Assembly (NCBI RefSeq): GCF_045062745.1
Contig: NZ_JBJGED010000020.1
Span: 1 to 64,000, forward strand
Direction of reading: 5' to 3'
DNA from: Paenibacillus_AA sp045062745
GTDB lineage: Bacteria; Bacillota; Bacilli; Paenibacillales; NBRC-103111
DNA: 64,000 nt
A program made the position numbers and the translations under genes. Positions within the stretch are counted from its first letter, which is position 1; each line of letters begins with the position of its first letter. The notes below the pieces were generated by a model. It was not told the DNA's origin and made no database searches. It was given only the letters and a program-made list of their open reading frames with translations. Positions 1-9,211 of this stretch are shown here, in pieces.

Positions 1-315
1 GGCTTCTGAGTGAAGGGGATAGTGCTCATAAGGAAATCAGGAAGATCAAACCAACAACCGTGTCCCGCCATTGAACGCGAACAGCCGACCTGAAAGGGTC
101 GGCTGTCGTGCATACTTCGCATGGATGCAGGTGGGCTAACAGGCTTCTGAGTGAAGGGGATAGTGCTCATAAGGAAATCAGGAAGATCAAACCAACAACC
201 GTGTCCCGCCATTGAACGTGAACAGCCGTCCTGGAAGAGGCGGCTGTCGTGAATACTTCGCGCAGATGCAGGCGCTAGCAGGCTTTCTGAGTGAAAGGGA
301 TAGTGCTCATAAGGA
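1..315. repeat. Tandem direct repeat, about 141-bp unit, at least two full copies plus a decayed third
   Basis: Bases 1-141 recur at 142-280 with the first ~77 bases nearly identical, and the first ~35 bases recur again from 281. Each unit carries a hairpin with outer arms ACAGCC/GGCTGT (81-106, 222-247 and 379-404) while the inner arm bases differ between copies yet still pair, partly by wobble. The array begins exactly at the window edge, so more copies may lie upstream. A GTG-started reading frame exists at the same place in each unit but has no ribosome binding site. No function is recognised; duplicated 3'-end or terminator units are one possibility. Confidence 0.85.
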
Positions 316-378
316 GTCACAACAATATCGCCCGATGCGGACCTTCAAGGGCGCGGAGTATCGCACCACTCAACAGGA

Positions 379-404
379 ACAGCCGCCCCGAAATGGGGGG
401 CTGT
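379..404 (-). terminator. Hairpin just past the penicillin-binding protein gene
   Basis: Arms ACAGCC...GGCTGT with a C-rich/G-rich inner stem and a 5-base loop lie 22 bases beyond the stop codon of the leftward PBP gene. The T-run after it on the minus strand is weak, so termination is an inference from position. It is the hairpin of the third, decayed unit of the repeat array. Confidence 0.45.
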
Positions 405-425
405 TTGTGTACGCTTGGCGCGGAT

Positions 426-3400
426 TTACTTCTTGTACTGCACGGCCTTGGACGGAGCCGATTCGCCGTTGTTGTTCGTCGCGGTGACCCGGTACCAGCC
501 GTCGTAGACGATCGCGTAATAATTGACCTTCGTTGTAGTGGACGACTGCAGCTTCGTGTACTTCCCGTTTTCCTTGTCGCTGTAATAAATGTCGTACCGC
601 TTGACGCCTTCGCTGGCGGCATTCGCCGCCCAGCTGATCTCGAGCCCCGCATTCGTCGGCTTGAGCGCCAGGCTGCGCGGAGCCGACGGGGCGCCCTTGG
701 CCGACTGTCCCGGGGGAGGCGTCGGTGTGCCGCCCGCTCCATTGCCGCCGGAAGCTCCGGAACCGTTCCCGGTCGGGATGCCCATCGAGTCGATCGGCAC
801 AATATCGCCGGAGTTGCCGTCCGAATACACGACTCGGCTCGGAGGCGACTCCTTGCCGACCACGTCGACCGCCGTCACGTAGTAGCCCACCAGTCCTTGA
901 GTAGGCGGCTTATCGACGATCCGGGCTTCTTGCCCGATCAAGGCGACTTTGCCATTCAAGCGCTGGAACCCGTTGCTGTCGGATGTGCGATAGAGCCGAT
1001 ACCCAACGAGATCCGGATTCGCAGCCGGACTGAACACGATCTCGAAGCTTCCGTCGCCGAGACGATGGAGCGCTACGCCGCCAGGCGCCGCCGGGCGCTG
1101 ACCGTCGTCTGTGCGCGGATCGACCACGGAGGCGGAATCGTTCTGGTAATCGAGCGGGTAATAGTGCGAAATATCGGGACGATTCTCCTCCGGCAGTTGC
1201 GGCAGGATCCCCTCGATCTCGCTGATGATCGACGAGATCGATTTCTCCCGGCGCACGACGAGCTTCTCCTGTACCATATCGGCCGGCGTTTCGGGCTTCG
1301 GCAAGTACACTTTGCCGTCATAAGCGACGAATTTCTGATGCACGAGCACGTTGTCTTCTTCGGTCGGCACCCATTTTTTGTTGAAGATATCGGTGTTCAG
1401 CTTGCCGGCCTTCACCGTTTCTTCATTCGGCAGCTTGCCGGAATACCCGGACACCGTCATGTCGACGATGTTGGCCGGCCGCTCGAACTGTTTGGTAACG
1501 AACAGTTCAGGCTTGTTCTCTACGGTGGCATTCATCACTTTGGAGAATATTTTCTTCGCCCGCTGCGTGCCGCACCCGAGTTCGGTCGTCGTGTTGCAAC
1601 CGGTCTTTTTCAGCGTCAGCTTCGGCGTATCGTAACCGGCCCATACCCCGACGGTAATGTCCGGGGTGTACCCGACGAACCAAGCGTCTCCGTCGTTCTG
1701 GGTGGAGCCTGTCTTGCCGACGACCGGATTCGTCTTGAAATATTTGTAGTCCTTCATAATGTCCGTCCCGGTCCCGGCCGTAATGACCGTCCGCATCATG
1801 TCGGTCATCAAGTAGGCCGTTTCCTCCGAGAAGACGGTGGTTGGCTTTTGCTGATGCTCATATACGACTTTGCCGTCGGCATCGGTAATTTTGCTGATCA
1901 TAAACGCGTCGTTGAACACGCCTTTGTTCGCCAGCGTCGTATAAGCGTTCGTCATTTCCTCGACGGAGACTCCCTCGGACAAACCGCCGATTACGCCGGT
2001 CTGCGCGTTGTAATCTTCCTTCGTGATGGAGTTGATGCCCATTCTCTTGGCATAATCCCAAGCCGTGTCAATGCCCACTTGATTCAAGAACAGTTTGATG
2101 GCCGGAATGTTGTAAGACCAGTTCAAGGCGGTCCGCGCCGTTACGAGGCCATGGAAATCGTTGTCCCAGTTTTCCGGCAGGTGCCATTTCTTCACCCAGT
2201 CCTTCAGCACGATGGGAACGTCGTCGATGACGGTCGCGGGTTGAATCGCGCCTTTCTCAAGCGCCGGGGCGTAGGCGGCGATCGGCTTCATCGTCGAGCC
2301 CGGCTGGCGCTTCATCTGTGTCGCCAGATTCATCTGCTCGATGAAGAAGTTCCGGCCCTCGATCATCCCGAGGATCGCCCCGGTTTTATTGTCGATCATG
2401 ATGCCGGCGATTTGCTCGACGCCCTTCGTCGGGTCGTCCGGCGTGAAGTTTTTGGGTTCTTCCGAGATGACATGCATCTGGTCATAGATCGTTTTGTCGA
2501 TCGTCGTATAGATGCGGTACCCGCTCCTGAGCAGCTGTTCCCGGGACTCTTTGGCCGCTTCGTTATATGCGTCCTGCTCGGTCTTCGTGGTGCCTTTCTT
2601 CACGTTCGGATTGTTGAGGTTGAGCAATATTTCCGAAGCCTGGCGCTCGGCTTCCAGCATTAAATACGGGTAAGTATCATAGGCTTTCTCTGATGTAGGG
2701 GCAAGCGAGGCTTGCACATCGAACTTCAACGCTTCCTCATATTGGCTTTGCGTCAGGTAGCCGGTCTCGAGCATCCGCTTAAGCACGAGCTCCTTGCGTG
2801 TGTTCGCCTTATCGAACCCGGTTTTGTCGAATTTGCCCTTGCTCGTAAACGCGGAATAAGTACTCGGTGACTGCGGTAATCCGGCCAAGTATGCCGCTTG
2901 CGCGACGTTCAGCTGATTCAGGTCGTCGACGTTGAAAATGCCCTTGGCGGCCGCCTTAATGCCGGACAAGTTCGTACCGTTCGAGCCATTCCCGAACGGA
3001 ATTTTGTTCAAGTAGGCGAGCAAAATTTGCTCCTTCGACATCAGCCGCTCGAGCCGCAGCGACAAAAATATTTCTTTGGCCTTCCGATTGTCGCTCTTGT
3101 CCAGGCTGAGGAATACGCGACGGGCGAGCTGTTGGGTAATTGTGCTGCCCCCGGTCTGTACGTCGGCGTTCGTCAGCTTTTGGGTCACGGCCCGGAACGT
3201 CCCTTTGAAGTCGATCCCGGAATGCTCGTAGAACCGGTAGTCCTCGATCGCGATGACCGCGTTACGCACCGTGTCCGGGAGCTCGCCCGTGCCTATTATT
3301 CGGCGGTCCTCGTCGGAGCGGAGCTGACCGACCTGCGTCCCGTCGTTGAAGTAGACGAAGCCCGTCAAGTCGTTCTCGTTCACCTTCTCTAGGATGAAGT

Positions 3401-3593
3401 CCGTGGTTCGCACCGGGTCGTCCTTGACAAGGGAACTGACGTATCCGAAGCCGATTCCGCCTACGAGGAACATGCTGATTATGCCTAAGACGAAAGTCCA
3501 TTTTACTACGCCGAGAATGAAAAGGATCGTTTTGTAAGTTTTAGGATTTTTTTGAGAAAATGATTGCTTTGGGGATGATGAATCTTCCGGCAT
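426..3593 (-). CDS. ponA: Class A penicillin-binding protein 1A with C-terminal fibronectin type III modules
   Basis: A 1055-residue membrane-anchored bifunctional peptidoglycan synthase that polymerises lipid II and crosslinks stem peptides. A cytoplasmic N-terminus and one transmembrane helix (about residues 30-55) lead to a GT51 transglycosylase domain with the catalytic Glu117 in IEDYRFYEHSG. The transpeptidase has Ser433 of STMK, Ser493-Tyr-Asn and Lys627 of KTG. Two FN3-like modules follow (about 815-905 and 965-1053), joined by a Gly/Pro-rich linker; such modules are common in Bacillales PBP1 and may bind the wall. I chose ATG 3593 because AGGAGG lies 6 bases upstream; an in-frame TTG six codons earlier overlaps that site. 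It is convergent with nothing and divergent from tyrS. Confidence 0.93.
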   Translation of the reverse strand: MPEDSSSPKQSFSQKNPKTYKTILFILGVVKWTFVLGIISMFLVGGIGFGYVSSLVKDDPVRTTDFILEKVNENDLTGFVYFNDGTQVGQLRSDEDRRIIGTGELPDTVRNAVIAIEDYRFYEHSGIDFKGTFRAVTQKLTNADVQTGGSTITQQLARRVFLSLDKSDNRKAKEIFLSLRLERLMSKEQILLAYLNKIPFGNGSNGTNLSGIKAAAKGIFNVDDLNQLNVAQAAYLAGLPQSPSTYSAFTSKGKFDKTGFDKANTRKELVLKRMLETGYLTQSQYEEALKFDVQASLAPTSEKAYDTYPYLMLEAERQASEILLNLNNPNVKKGTTKTEQDAYNEAAKESREQLLRSGYRIYTTIDKTIYDQMHVISEEPKNFTPDDPTKGVEQIAGIMIDNKTGAILGMIEGRNFFIEQMNLATQMKRQPGSTMKPIAAYAPALEKGAIQPATVIDDVPIVLKDWVKKWHLPENWDNDFHGLVTARTALNWSYNIPAIKLFLNQVGIDTAWDYAKRMGINSITKEDYNAQTGVIGGLSEGVSVEEMTNAYTTLANKGVFNDAFMISKITDADGKVVYEHQQKPTTVFSEETAYLMTDMMRTVITAGTGTDIMKDYKYFKTNPVVGKTGSTQNDGDAWFVGYTPDITVGVWAGYDTPKLTLKKTGCNTTTELGCGTQRAKKIFSKVMNATVENKPELFVTKQFERPANIVDMTVSGYSGKLPNEETVKAGKLNTDIFNKKWVPTEEDNVLVHQKFVAYDGKVYLPKPETPADMVQEKLVVRREKSISSIISEIEGILPQLPEENRPDISHYYPLDYQNDSASVVDPRTDDGQRPAAPGGVALHRLGDGSFEIVFSPAANPDLVGYRLYRTSDSNGFQRLNGKVALIGQEARIVDKPPTQGLVGYYVTAVDVVGKESPPSRVVYSDGNSGDIVPIDSMGIPTGNGSGASGGNGAGGTPTPPPGQSAKGAPSAPRSLALKPTNAGLEISWAANAASEGVKRYDIYYSDKENGKYTKLQSSTTTKVNYYAIVYDGWYRVTATNNNGESAPSKAVQYKK

Positions 3594-3687
3594 GTTGAAC
3601 CTCCTACTCAAGTCGCGCGCCCCTTACAGCTGGCTGCGGCACACCTATTATACCATAAGCGAACGTACGAGCCTATCCTGACCGCTA

Positions 3688-3716
3688 TTGACGCGCACAT
3701 CTTATTGTGATATAAC
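3688..3716 (+). promoter_or_regulatory. Sigma-A promoter of tyrS
   Basis: TTGACG, 17-base spacer, TATAAC, with TG one base before the -10 (extended -10). Transcription would start near 3723, just before stem I of the T-box leader. Confidence 0.75.
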
Positions 3717-3722
3717 TTTACT

Positions 3723-4064
3723 AATTTTTATAACCGTCAAATGCGGTGAAGGACGACGGAGGCGGGAGACGGCGATCTCATTCCTCCGACAGTAGACAGC
3801 GGAACCCGGTTCAGAGAGTCGGCGGGGGTGAGAGCCGATCCGAGGCCGCAGTGTCGAATTACCGTCCGGAGCAGACGAGGGGAAGCGAGCGGCGCTCGCG
3901 GCAGCCTCGGTCCGGGATGTTCCCGTTATGAACGCATCAAGTGAAAGCTTGCTCGATTTGCGTGCAGTCCTTGCTACAGCATTCGACTTCCAGGCTTTAA
4001 TTAGGGTGGTACCGCGGGTGGAATCCTTCTCGTCCCTTATCAGGGGATGGGAAGGTTTTTTTGT
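3723..4064 (+). ncRNA. Tyrosine T-box leader with anti-terminator and terminator
   Basis: The invariant T-box AGGGTGGTACCGCG is at 4003-4016. Stem I shows the AGAGAGT element and the GGTGAGAG distal loop (around 3811-3837), then a specifier region GAATTACCG in which TAC (3860-3862) fits a tyrosine specifier. The terminator stem CCTTCTCGTCCC/GGGGATGGGAAGG with seven T follows at 4025-4062. Uncharged tRNA-Tyr binding is expected to stabilise the anti-terminator and let transcription run into tyrS. Stem boundaries were read by eye. Confidence 0.93.
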
Positions 4065-4100
4065 GTTTGCAGAATGAGAACGACGGAGAGGGTGGAGAAA

Positions 4101-5366
4101 ATGAAAGCAATCAAGCAAGCGTTAACCGAGGAGCAGCGGCAAGAGGTGAGCAGGCAGTTGGCTGTTATTAAGCAAGGGGTGGCGGAGATGATCCCGGAGG
4201 ACCGGCTGGGTGAGCTCGTCGAGACGTCGATCGTCGAAGGCCGGCCGCTGCGGATCAAGCTTGGCATGGACCCCAGTGCGCCGGATTTGCATATCGGGCA
4301 CGCGGTCGTCTTGCGGAAGCTGCGCCAGTTTCAGGAGCTCGGCCATGAGGTGCAGCTCATTATCGGCGACTTCACCGGACGGATCGGCGACCCTTCGGGC
4401 AAGTCGGAGACACGGAAGCAGCTTAGCGAGGAAGCGGTCGCCGCCAACGCCAAGACGTATCAGGAGCAGGTGTTTCGGATTCTCGATCCGGCACGGACGA
4501 CGGTGTACTACAATTCCGATTGGCTGAACCGGCTGACCTTTCCGGAGACGCTTCGGTTGGCGGCCAGTGTCACGGTGGCTCGTATGCTGGAACGGGACGA
4601 CTTTGCGAAGCGGTATGCCTCCGGATTGCCGATCGGCATTCACGAGTTTTTCTACCCGCTCATGCAAGGCTACGATTCCGTCGCCCTGAAGACCGATATC
4701 GAGCTCGGCGGGACGGACCAGACGTTCAATCTGCTCATGGGCCGTACGCTGCAGAAGGAATACGGCGTCTCGACCCAAGCCGCGATTACGATGCCGCTCA
4801 TGGAAGGATTGGACGGGGTGCACAAAATGAGCAAAAGCCTGGGCAACTACATCGGGATCGCGGAGCCCCCGCATGAGATGTACGGCAAGACGATGTCGAT
4901 GCCGGATGAGCTGATGGTCAAAACGTTCCGCTTGGTGACCGATCTGGAAGCCCCCGAGCTGCAGGCGCTGGAAGACGGTCTGTCGAGCGGCGCGATCCAT
5001 CCCCGGGATGCGAAAATGAAGCTCGCCCGCACGTTGGTCCGTCAGTTCCATGGAGAATCGCAGGCGGAGGAGGCGGAGCGCCATTTTGTGGCTGTGTTCC
5101 AGCAGAATGCGATTCCCGAAGAGGTCGAGGAGCGGGAGCTGAGCTTAGATGTGCTGGAAGGGGGCGCCACCATGCGGCTCGATCGGCTGCTCGTACACCT
5201 CGGACTGCAAGCGTCGAATGCGGAGGCGAAGCGCAGCATCGTGCAGGGCGCCGTGAAGCTGAACGAGGTCAAGCGGACGGAGCCGAACGAGCAAGTTGCG
5301 TTGCGCGACGGCGATTTGGTTCAAATCGGGAAGCGCAAGTTCGTTCGCCTCGTCCTCCGGGCTTAA
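4101..5366 (+). CDS. tyrS: Tyrosyl-tRNA synthetase (KMSKS/TyrZ type)
   Basis: Charges tRNA-Tyr with tyrosine in two ATP-dependent steps. The 421-residue protein has the class I signatures HIGH (in DLHIGHAVVLRK) and KMSKS (in HKMSKSLGNYIG), and a C-terminal S4 RNA-binding domain (MRLDRLLVHLGL onward). The KMSKS form, rather than the KFGKT form of B. subtilis TyrS, places it with the TyrZ subgroup. ATG 4101 is preferred over upstream in-frame ATGs because GGTGGAG lies just ahead of it and the length then matches the family. Expression is governed by the T-box leader; a bidirectional terminator separates it from rpsD. Confidence 0.95.
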   Translation: MKAIKQALTEEQRQEVSRQLAVIKQGVAEMIPEDRLGELVETSIVEGRPLRIKLGMDPSAPDLHIGHAVVLRKLRQFQELGHEVQLIIGDFTGRIGDPSGKSETRKQLSEEAVAANAKTYQEQVFRILDPARTTVYYNSDWLNRLTFPETLRLAASVTVARMLERDDFAKRYASGLPIGIHEFFYPLMQGYDSVALKTDIELGGTDQTFNLLMGRTLQKEYGVSTQAAITMPLMEGLDGVHKMSKSLGNYIGIAEPPHEMYGKTMSMPDELMVKTFRLVTDLEAPELQALEDGLSSGAIHPRDAKMKLARTLVRQFHGESQAEEAERHFVAVFQQNAIPEEVEERELSLDVLEGGATMRLDRLLVHLGLQASNAEAKRSIVQGAVKLNEVKRTEPNEQVALRDGDLVQIGKRKFVRLVLRA

Positions 5367-5373
5367 ACCACAA

Positions 5374-5408
5374 AAAACCCTTCCAGAATGAATCTGGAAG
5401 GGTTCTGT
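5374..5408. terminator. Bidirectional terminator between tyrS and rpsD
   Basis: AACCCTTCCAGA / TCTGGAAGGGTT stem with a 5-base loop, A-run on the left and T-rich bases on the right, between two converging genes. Confidence 0.85.
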
Positions 5409-5414
5409 ACGCTC

Positions 5415-6014
5415 TTATCGGCTGTAGAACTCGACGATTTGCTTCTCATCGATTTCTTGCGGCATTTCGGAACGGTCCGGCAGGCGGATGAACTTGCCTT
5501 CTACCGCTGCATCGTTGAACTCGAGGTAAGCCGGCAGGAAGTTGCGGTTCGCGATGGCTTCCTTCACGGAAGAGAGACCGCGGCTTCTCTCGCGGAGGCC
5601 GATGACGTCGCCCGTGTTCACGAGGTACGAAGCGATGTCGACTTTCTTGCCGTTCACTGTCACGTGACCGTGGGATACGAGCTGGCGTGCGCCTGCGCGG
5701 GAGTTAGCCAAACCGAGGCGGTATACCAGGTTGTCCAGACGGCTCTCGAGAAGCGCCATGAAGTTCTCGCCGGCGATACCTTTCAGTTTGGAGGCTTTAT
5801 CGAACAAGTTGCGGAATTGCTTCTCGCCCAAGCCGTACATGTGGCGCAGCTTTTGCTTCTCTTGGAGCTGAACGCCGTAGCCGCTCATTTTTTTGCGCTG
5901 GCCAGGACCGTGTTGCCCCGGAGGAAATGCGCGTTTCAATTCTTTGCCCGTCCCGCTCAGGGAGATGCCCAGGCGGCGGCTAAGTTTAAATTTAGGACCT
6001 GTATAGCGTGCCAT
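5415..6014 (-). CDS. rpsD: 30S ribosomal protein S4
   Basis: Primary 16S rRNA-binding protein that starts assembly of the 30S body. At 199 residues it has the usual bacterial S4 length. It begins MARYTGPKFKLSRRLGISL, contains the basic region after the ERRQFGP-like segment, and ends with the S4 domain (about 90-150: MALLESRLDNLVYRLGLA). AAGGAG sits about 10 bases before the ATG. As in Bacillus it is a single gene outside the large ribosomal operons, and it has a long leader (see next feature). Confidence 0.97.
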   Translation of the reverse strand: MARYTGPKFKLSRRLGISLSGTGKELKRAFPPGQHGPGQRKKMSGYGVQLQEKQKLRHMYGLGEKQFRNLFDKASKLKGIAGENFMALLESRLDNLVYRLGLANSRAGARQLVSHGHVTVNGKKVDIASYLVNTGDVIGLRERSRGLSSVKEAIANRNFLPAYLEFNDAAVEGKFIRLPDRSEMPQEIDEKQIVEFYSR

Positions 6015-6404
6015 GTATTCGTAACTCCTTCATCTGCTAAGTTTTAGTCGGGTGTTGCGGTTGCTGGTGGAGTCGTCATTATTACGGGTGCCTAACTTTG
6101 TTTACGAAATCCGATCGCCGGTTCCATCTCCCAGGAAAGTTCAGCCGCTGTCCTGTCAGCAACAAAATTAGTGAGGGTGACACCGATAAATCTGCGTAGA
6201 TAACTCTGAATCCACTCGACTATTAATTCTATAAGAAACTGGGCGGGTATGTCAAGATGAGACGGCATACTCTTTTGTGCGATTCGTGTAAAAAAGCCGG
6301 AGCATGGCGGTTTGTGGAGCTTTTTGACGAAACATTTATGCTGACAACGATCGAACATGTTGTGTACACTTATAGTGTTGAAAGTTCACTAGAAGGAGCT
6401 AGTC
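6015..6404. promoter_or_regulatory. Divergent control region: rpsD promoter and long leader (minus), promoter of the diguanylate cyclase gene (plus)
   Basis: On the minus strand TTGACA (6250-6255), 16 bases, TATAGA (6228-6233) would give a leader of roughly 200 bases before rpsD, rich in potential stems. Firmicute rpsD genes are known to be autoregulated by S4 binding such leaders; whether this leader does so is inference. On the plus strand CTGACA (6341-6346), 18 bases, TACACT (6365-6370) is a plausible promoter for the next gene. Confidence 0.6.
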
Positions 6405-8288
6405 ATGGGAGAAGAACGAATACCGACTCCGGCGGCCTCCGATCTGCTGGCTGCCCCCATCCAACCGGGGTGGACAGCCGATCGCACGCGCGAATCTTTA
6501 CACAGGAATTCCTATACCGCCCAACTGACCGAATCGTTTCACAGATTCATAGATGAGCTCCTAACGGACCAATTAGATGGAGAATTTGCGATAGCCCTGC
6601 TAGGACCGGACGACACGATATGGACGCAAAGATCGCTTGGCGGCGGCTGGGACTTGCTCGGCGCCCACCCCGAAGCCGACGAGGGGAGCCGGAAGACGCT
6701 ATATACGGAGGCGCTGCGTATGGACTCCTCGGACCATACCCTCACCTTGGCCATTCGGGCACCCGAGCCCTCCGCGGAGCTGCCGATCGTGCTGCGCGCG
6801 CTGCGACTCGCGCTGGCCGCACAGCTGCAGGCCGATCGGGTCGAACGCGAGAACGTATGGCTGATCGACACGCTGACCCGCTCGAACCGGGCAACGGAAC
6901 GCCAGAGCACGCTATTTCATCTGGCCAAACGACTGCACGAACTGAATGATGTCAACGCCATCCTCACGGAATGGATGGCGTGTCTCGATATTTTGTACCC
7001 TTGGCTGCCTAAGCAGCTGTATGTCTCGCAGGACCATCTGTGTCCCGACATTCCGGTTAAGCCCTTAGCGCTTCACGGGAGCGAGCATCTCTGTTCGCGC
7101 GCCTTCATGGAAGGCTGCGTCGTTCTTTCGGACGAGCCGCCGGAGTCCCTCGGAGACAGCCGTGCCGCTGCCGTCCCGCTCAAGGGCAAGCAGGGCGTCT
7201 ACGCCGTCCTCTATCTCGAATCGATCTCCCGTGTGCTGGCGGCCGACGATCTGGACTTCATCGGGCTATTGACCGACGCAGCCGGAACCGCGTTCGAGAA
7301 CGCGCAGCTGTTCGAGCAGACGGTAAGGCTCGTCCACGAGCTGCAGCTCATCAACGAGATTACGCAGCGTCTGAATCAGAGCCTGAGCCTGCAGGACATT
7401 TTTCAATACGCGGCCGATGAGCTGACCGCCATCTTCCAGGCCGAGTTCGCCTGCATTGTCGAGCTCGATCGGACGCAGCACGAGCTGGTCGTGCAAGCGA
7501 GCCATCCCGAATCGTTCATCCGCGAACGCGTATCGCTGGATTATGGCTTCGCTGGGCTCGTCATGACGAAGAAGGAGCCCGTGATCTTGTCCGACTATCG
7601 GTCGGACTGTCCGATCGACTCGGTCTGGATGAACGCGACCGAGGCTCGGTCGCTTCTCGCTTCACCGATTCTCGAGCACGGCGAGGCGATAGGGGCGATC
7701 CTCATCGCGCACCGAGCTCCACACTACTTCTCCTACAGCAATTACAAGCTGCTGCAAGTGCTCTCCGGCCATATCGGATTAGCGATCACCAATGCGAGCC
7801 TCCATGCCGAGGTGCGCCGCATGGTGGCGACCGACCACCTGACCGGTCTATACGCCCGCCATTATCTCGACGAGCAGATCGCCGCCTTCCAGAAGAAGGA
7901 CGCATGCGGCTCGCTCGTACTGCTCGACATCGACAATTTCAAAAAAGTAAACGACTCGCACGGCCACCAAATCGGCGATCACGTGCTGATTCAAGTAAGC
8001 CGCATCATCAAGTCATGCATCCGGGAAGGCGACATCGCCGCGCGCTGGGGCGGGGAGGAGCTCGCCATCTACTTCCCCAAGGTGAACCGCGATCAGGCGA
8101 TCCACGTCGCAGAGCGCATCTGCCGCAAAGTGCGCGAAGAGACTACGCCCCTCGTCACCGTCTCGTGCGGCGTGTCGGACTGGTCGTGGAACGATGCCAA
8201 GCTTAGCGTGGAGACGCTGTTCTATCGCGCGGATATGGCGCTGTACAAGGCCAAGCGTTCCGGCAAAAACCAGATCAAGTTCGGCTGA
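6405..8288 (+). CDS. Diguanylate cyclase with two GAF-like sensor domains
   Basis: Expected to condense two GTP into cyclic di-GMP. This 627-residue soluble protein has an N-terminal region of no recognised family (1-150), a GAF-like domain (about 165-305), a second clear GAF domain (about 315-460), and a GGDEF domain (468-627). The active-site loop is GGEEL (549-553), a variant usually compatible with activity. REGD (540-543) sits exactly five residues before it, as for the inhibitory I-site, so product feedback is likely. No membrane segment is seen, so it is probably cytoplasmic, sensing a small ligand through GAF. AGAAGGAG precedes the ATG. It stands alone, with a lipoprotein gene downstream. 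Confidence 0.88.
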   Translation: MGEERIPTPAASDLLAAPIQPGWTADRTRESLHRNSYTAQLTESFHRFIDELLTDQLDGEFAIALLGPDDTIWTQRSLGGGWDLLGAHPEADEGSRKTLYTEALRMDSSDHTLTLAIRAPEPSAELPIVLRALRLALAAQLQADRVERENVWLIDTLTRSNRATERQSTLFHLAKRLHELNDVNAILTEWMACLDILYPWLPKQLYVSQDHLCPDIPVKPLALHGSEHLCSRAFMEGCVVLSDEPPESLGDSRAAAVPLKGKQGVYAVLYLESISRVLAADDLDFIGLLTDAAGTAFENAQLFEQTVRLVHELQLINEITQRLNQSLSLQDIFQYAADELTAIFQAEFACIVELDRTQHELVVQASHPESFIRERVSLDYGFAGLVMTKKEPVILSDYRSDCPIDSVWMNATEARSLLASPILEHGEAIGAILIAHRAPHYFSYSNYKLLQVLSGHIGLAITNASLHAEVRRMVATDHLTGLYARHYLDEQIAAFQKKDACGSLVLLDIDNFKKVNDSHGHQIGDHVLIQVSRIIKSCIREGDIAARWGGEELAIYFPKVNRDQAIHVAERICRKVREETTPLVTVSCGVSDWSWNDAKLSVETLFYRADMALYKAKRSGKNQIKFG

Positions 8289-8371
8289 AGCCGGCCGGAG
8301 CTGTATAAGCGAGCCCCCTTGGGAAACGATAACGCTAGATGAACCAGTAGCAAACTCAGGGGGGTTTTGGC

Positions 8372-9211
8372 ATGCGAAAAATGGCGCGATCGTGCGGCGG
8401 TCTGGCTCTGTCGCTCAGTCTGCTCGCCGGATGCGGTCTGCAAGGAACCGATCCGCAAACGGTGCTCGACCACGCGGTGTCCGGGCTGTCCGGCAAAGAC
8501 AATTTCGCCTTCACAGGCAAGACGCAGCTGTCGATGGGCGGACTTCCGCCCGTGCCGGGCATCTCGTTCAGGGGGATGGTGTCGGGGCACAATCAGCTGC
8601 TCATGCAGGTGGTGGCCGGGGAGACGACAGACGGGACCTTATCCCCGAAACAAGTCGAGCTGAGCCGGAGAAGCAAGGGTGCGACGGTACAGCTGAGCCG
8701 GAGCAAAGACGAGTGGATCGTGTCGGAGGGTCCGGAAGCGGCCGAGGCCGGACAGTTGGTTCGATGGAACCCGCTGTCGCACCTCGAGAGACTGAACGTC
8801 ATGCCCAAGCAGGTGAGCCGGGAGAAGGGCGCGTCCGTACCGTCCGGAACCATCGTCCTGAACGTTACTCCCGATGCGGGCGAGGTTGCGGCACGGCTGC
8901 GGGCCGACTTGGACGCGGAGCTGCAGACGCTCACCGCGGACCGCAAGCTGCAGGAGCTGCAGCAGCGGCTCCAGCTGTCCGACAAGACGACGGCCGCCAT
9001 GCGGGGTGAAGTCGAGAAGAGCTTGGCCGACAGCCGCGCGAAGGTGGAAGAGATGAAAAACAGCTTGAAGGCGGAATCCGTCTACCGGATCGGGGTCGAC
9101 CGGAAATCGAATTTGCCTGTGTCGATGCAGGTAATGACCAAGCTGCACTATAATTCCGGCGGAGCGCCTAAGGATGAAACGACGGAGGTTACATACGCGT
9201 TCGGGGAATAA
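8372..9211 (+). CDS. Lipoprotein of unknown function with a coiled-coil segment
   Basis: The first 21 residues form a lipoprotein signal ending in LLAGC with Cys21 as the predicted lipidated residue, so the protein is anchored outside the membrane. The mature part (about 258 residues) has no domain that I can name. A central section (about 165-230) is rich in Glu, Lys, Leu and Ala with heptad-like spacing and is probably coiled coil. The start has a G-rich site (AGGGGGG) 10 bases upstream. The gene is 83 bases behind the diguanylate cyclase in the same direction and may be co-transcribed; no functional link is shown. Confidence 0.8.
   Translation: MRKMARSCGGLALSLSLLAGCGLQGTDPQTVLDHAVSGLSGKDNFAFTGKTQLSMGGLPPVPGISFRGMVSGHNQLLMQVVAGETTDGTLSPKQVELSRRSKGATVQLSRSKDEWIVSEGPEAAEAGQLVRWNPLSHLERLNVMPKQVSREKGASVPSGTIVLNVTPDAGEVAARLRADLDAELQTLTADRKLQELQQRLQLSDKTTAAMRGEVEKSLADSRAKVEEMKNSLKAESVYRIGVDRKSNLPVSMQVMTKLHYNSGGAPKDETTEVTYAFGE

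Noticed and set aside
10..330. Short GTG-started frames repeated in each tandem unit (GTG at 10, 151 and 291)
   Set aside because: They follow from the repeat itself, have no ribosome binding site, and end differently in each copy.
291..2663. 790-codon open frame opposite the penicillin-binding protein gene
   Set aside because: It is a GC-driven shadow of the PBP gene; its translation is Arg/Val/Asp-rich with no family pattern, while the other strand shows all PBP motifs.
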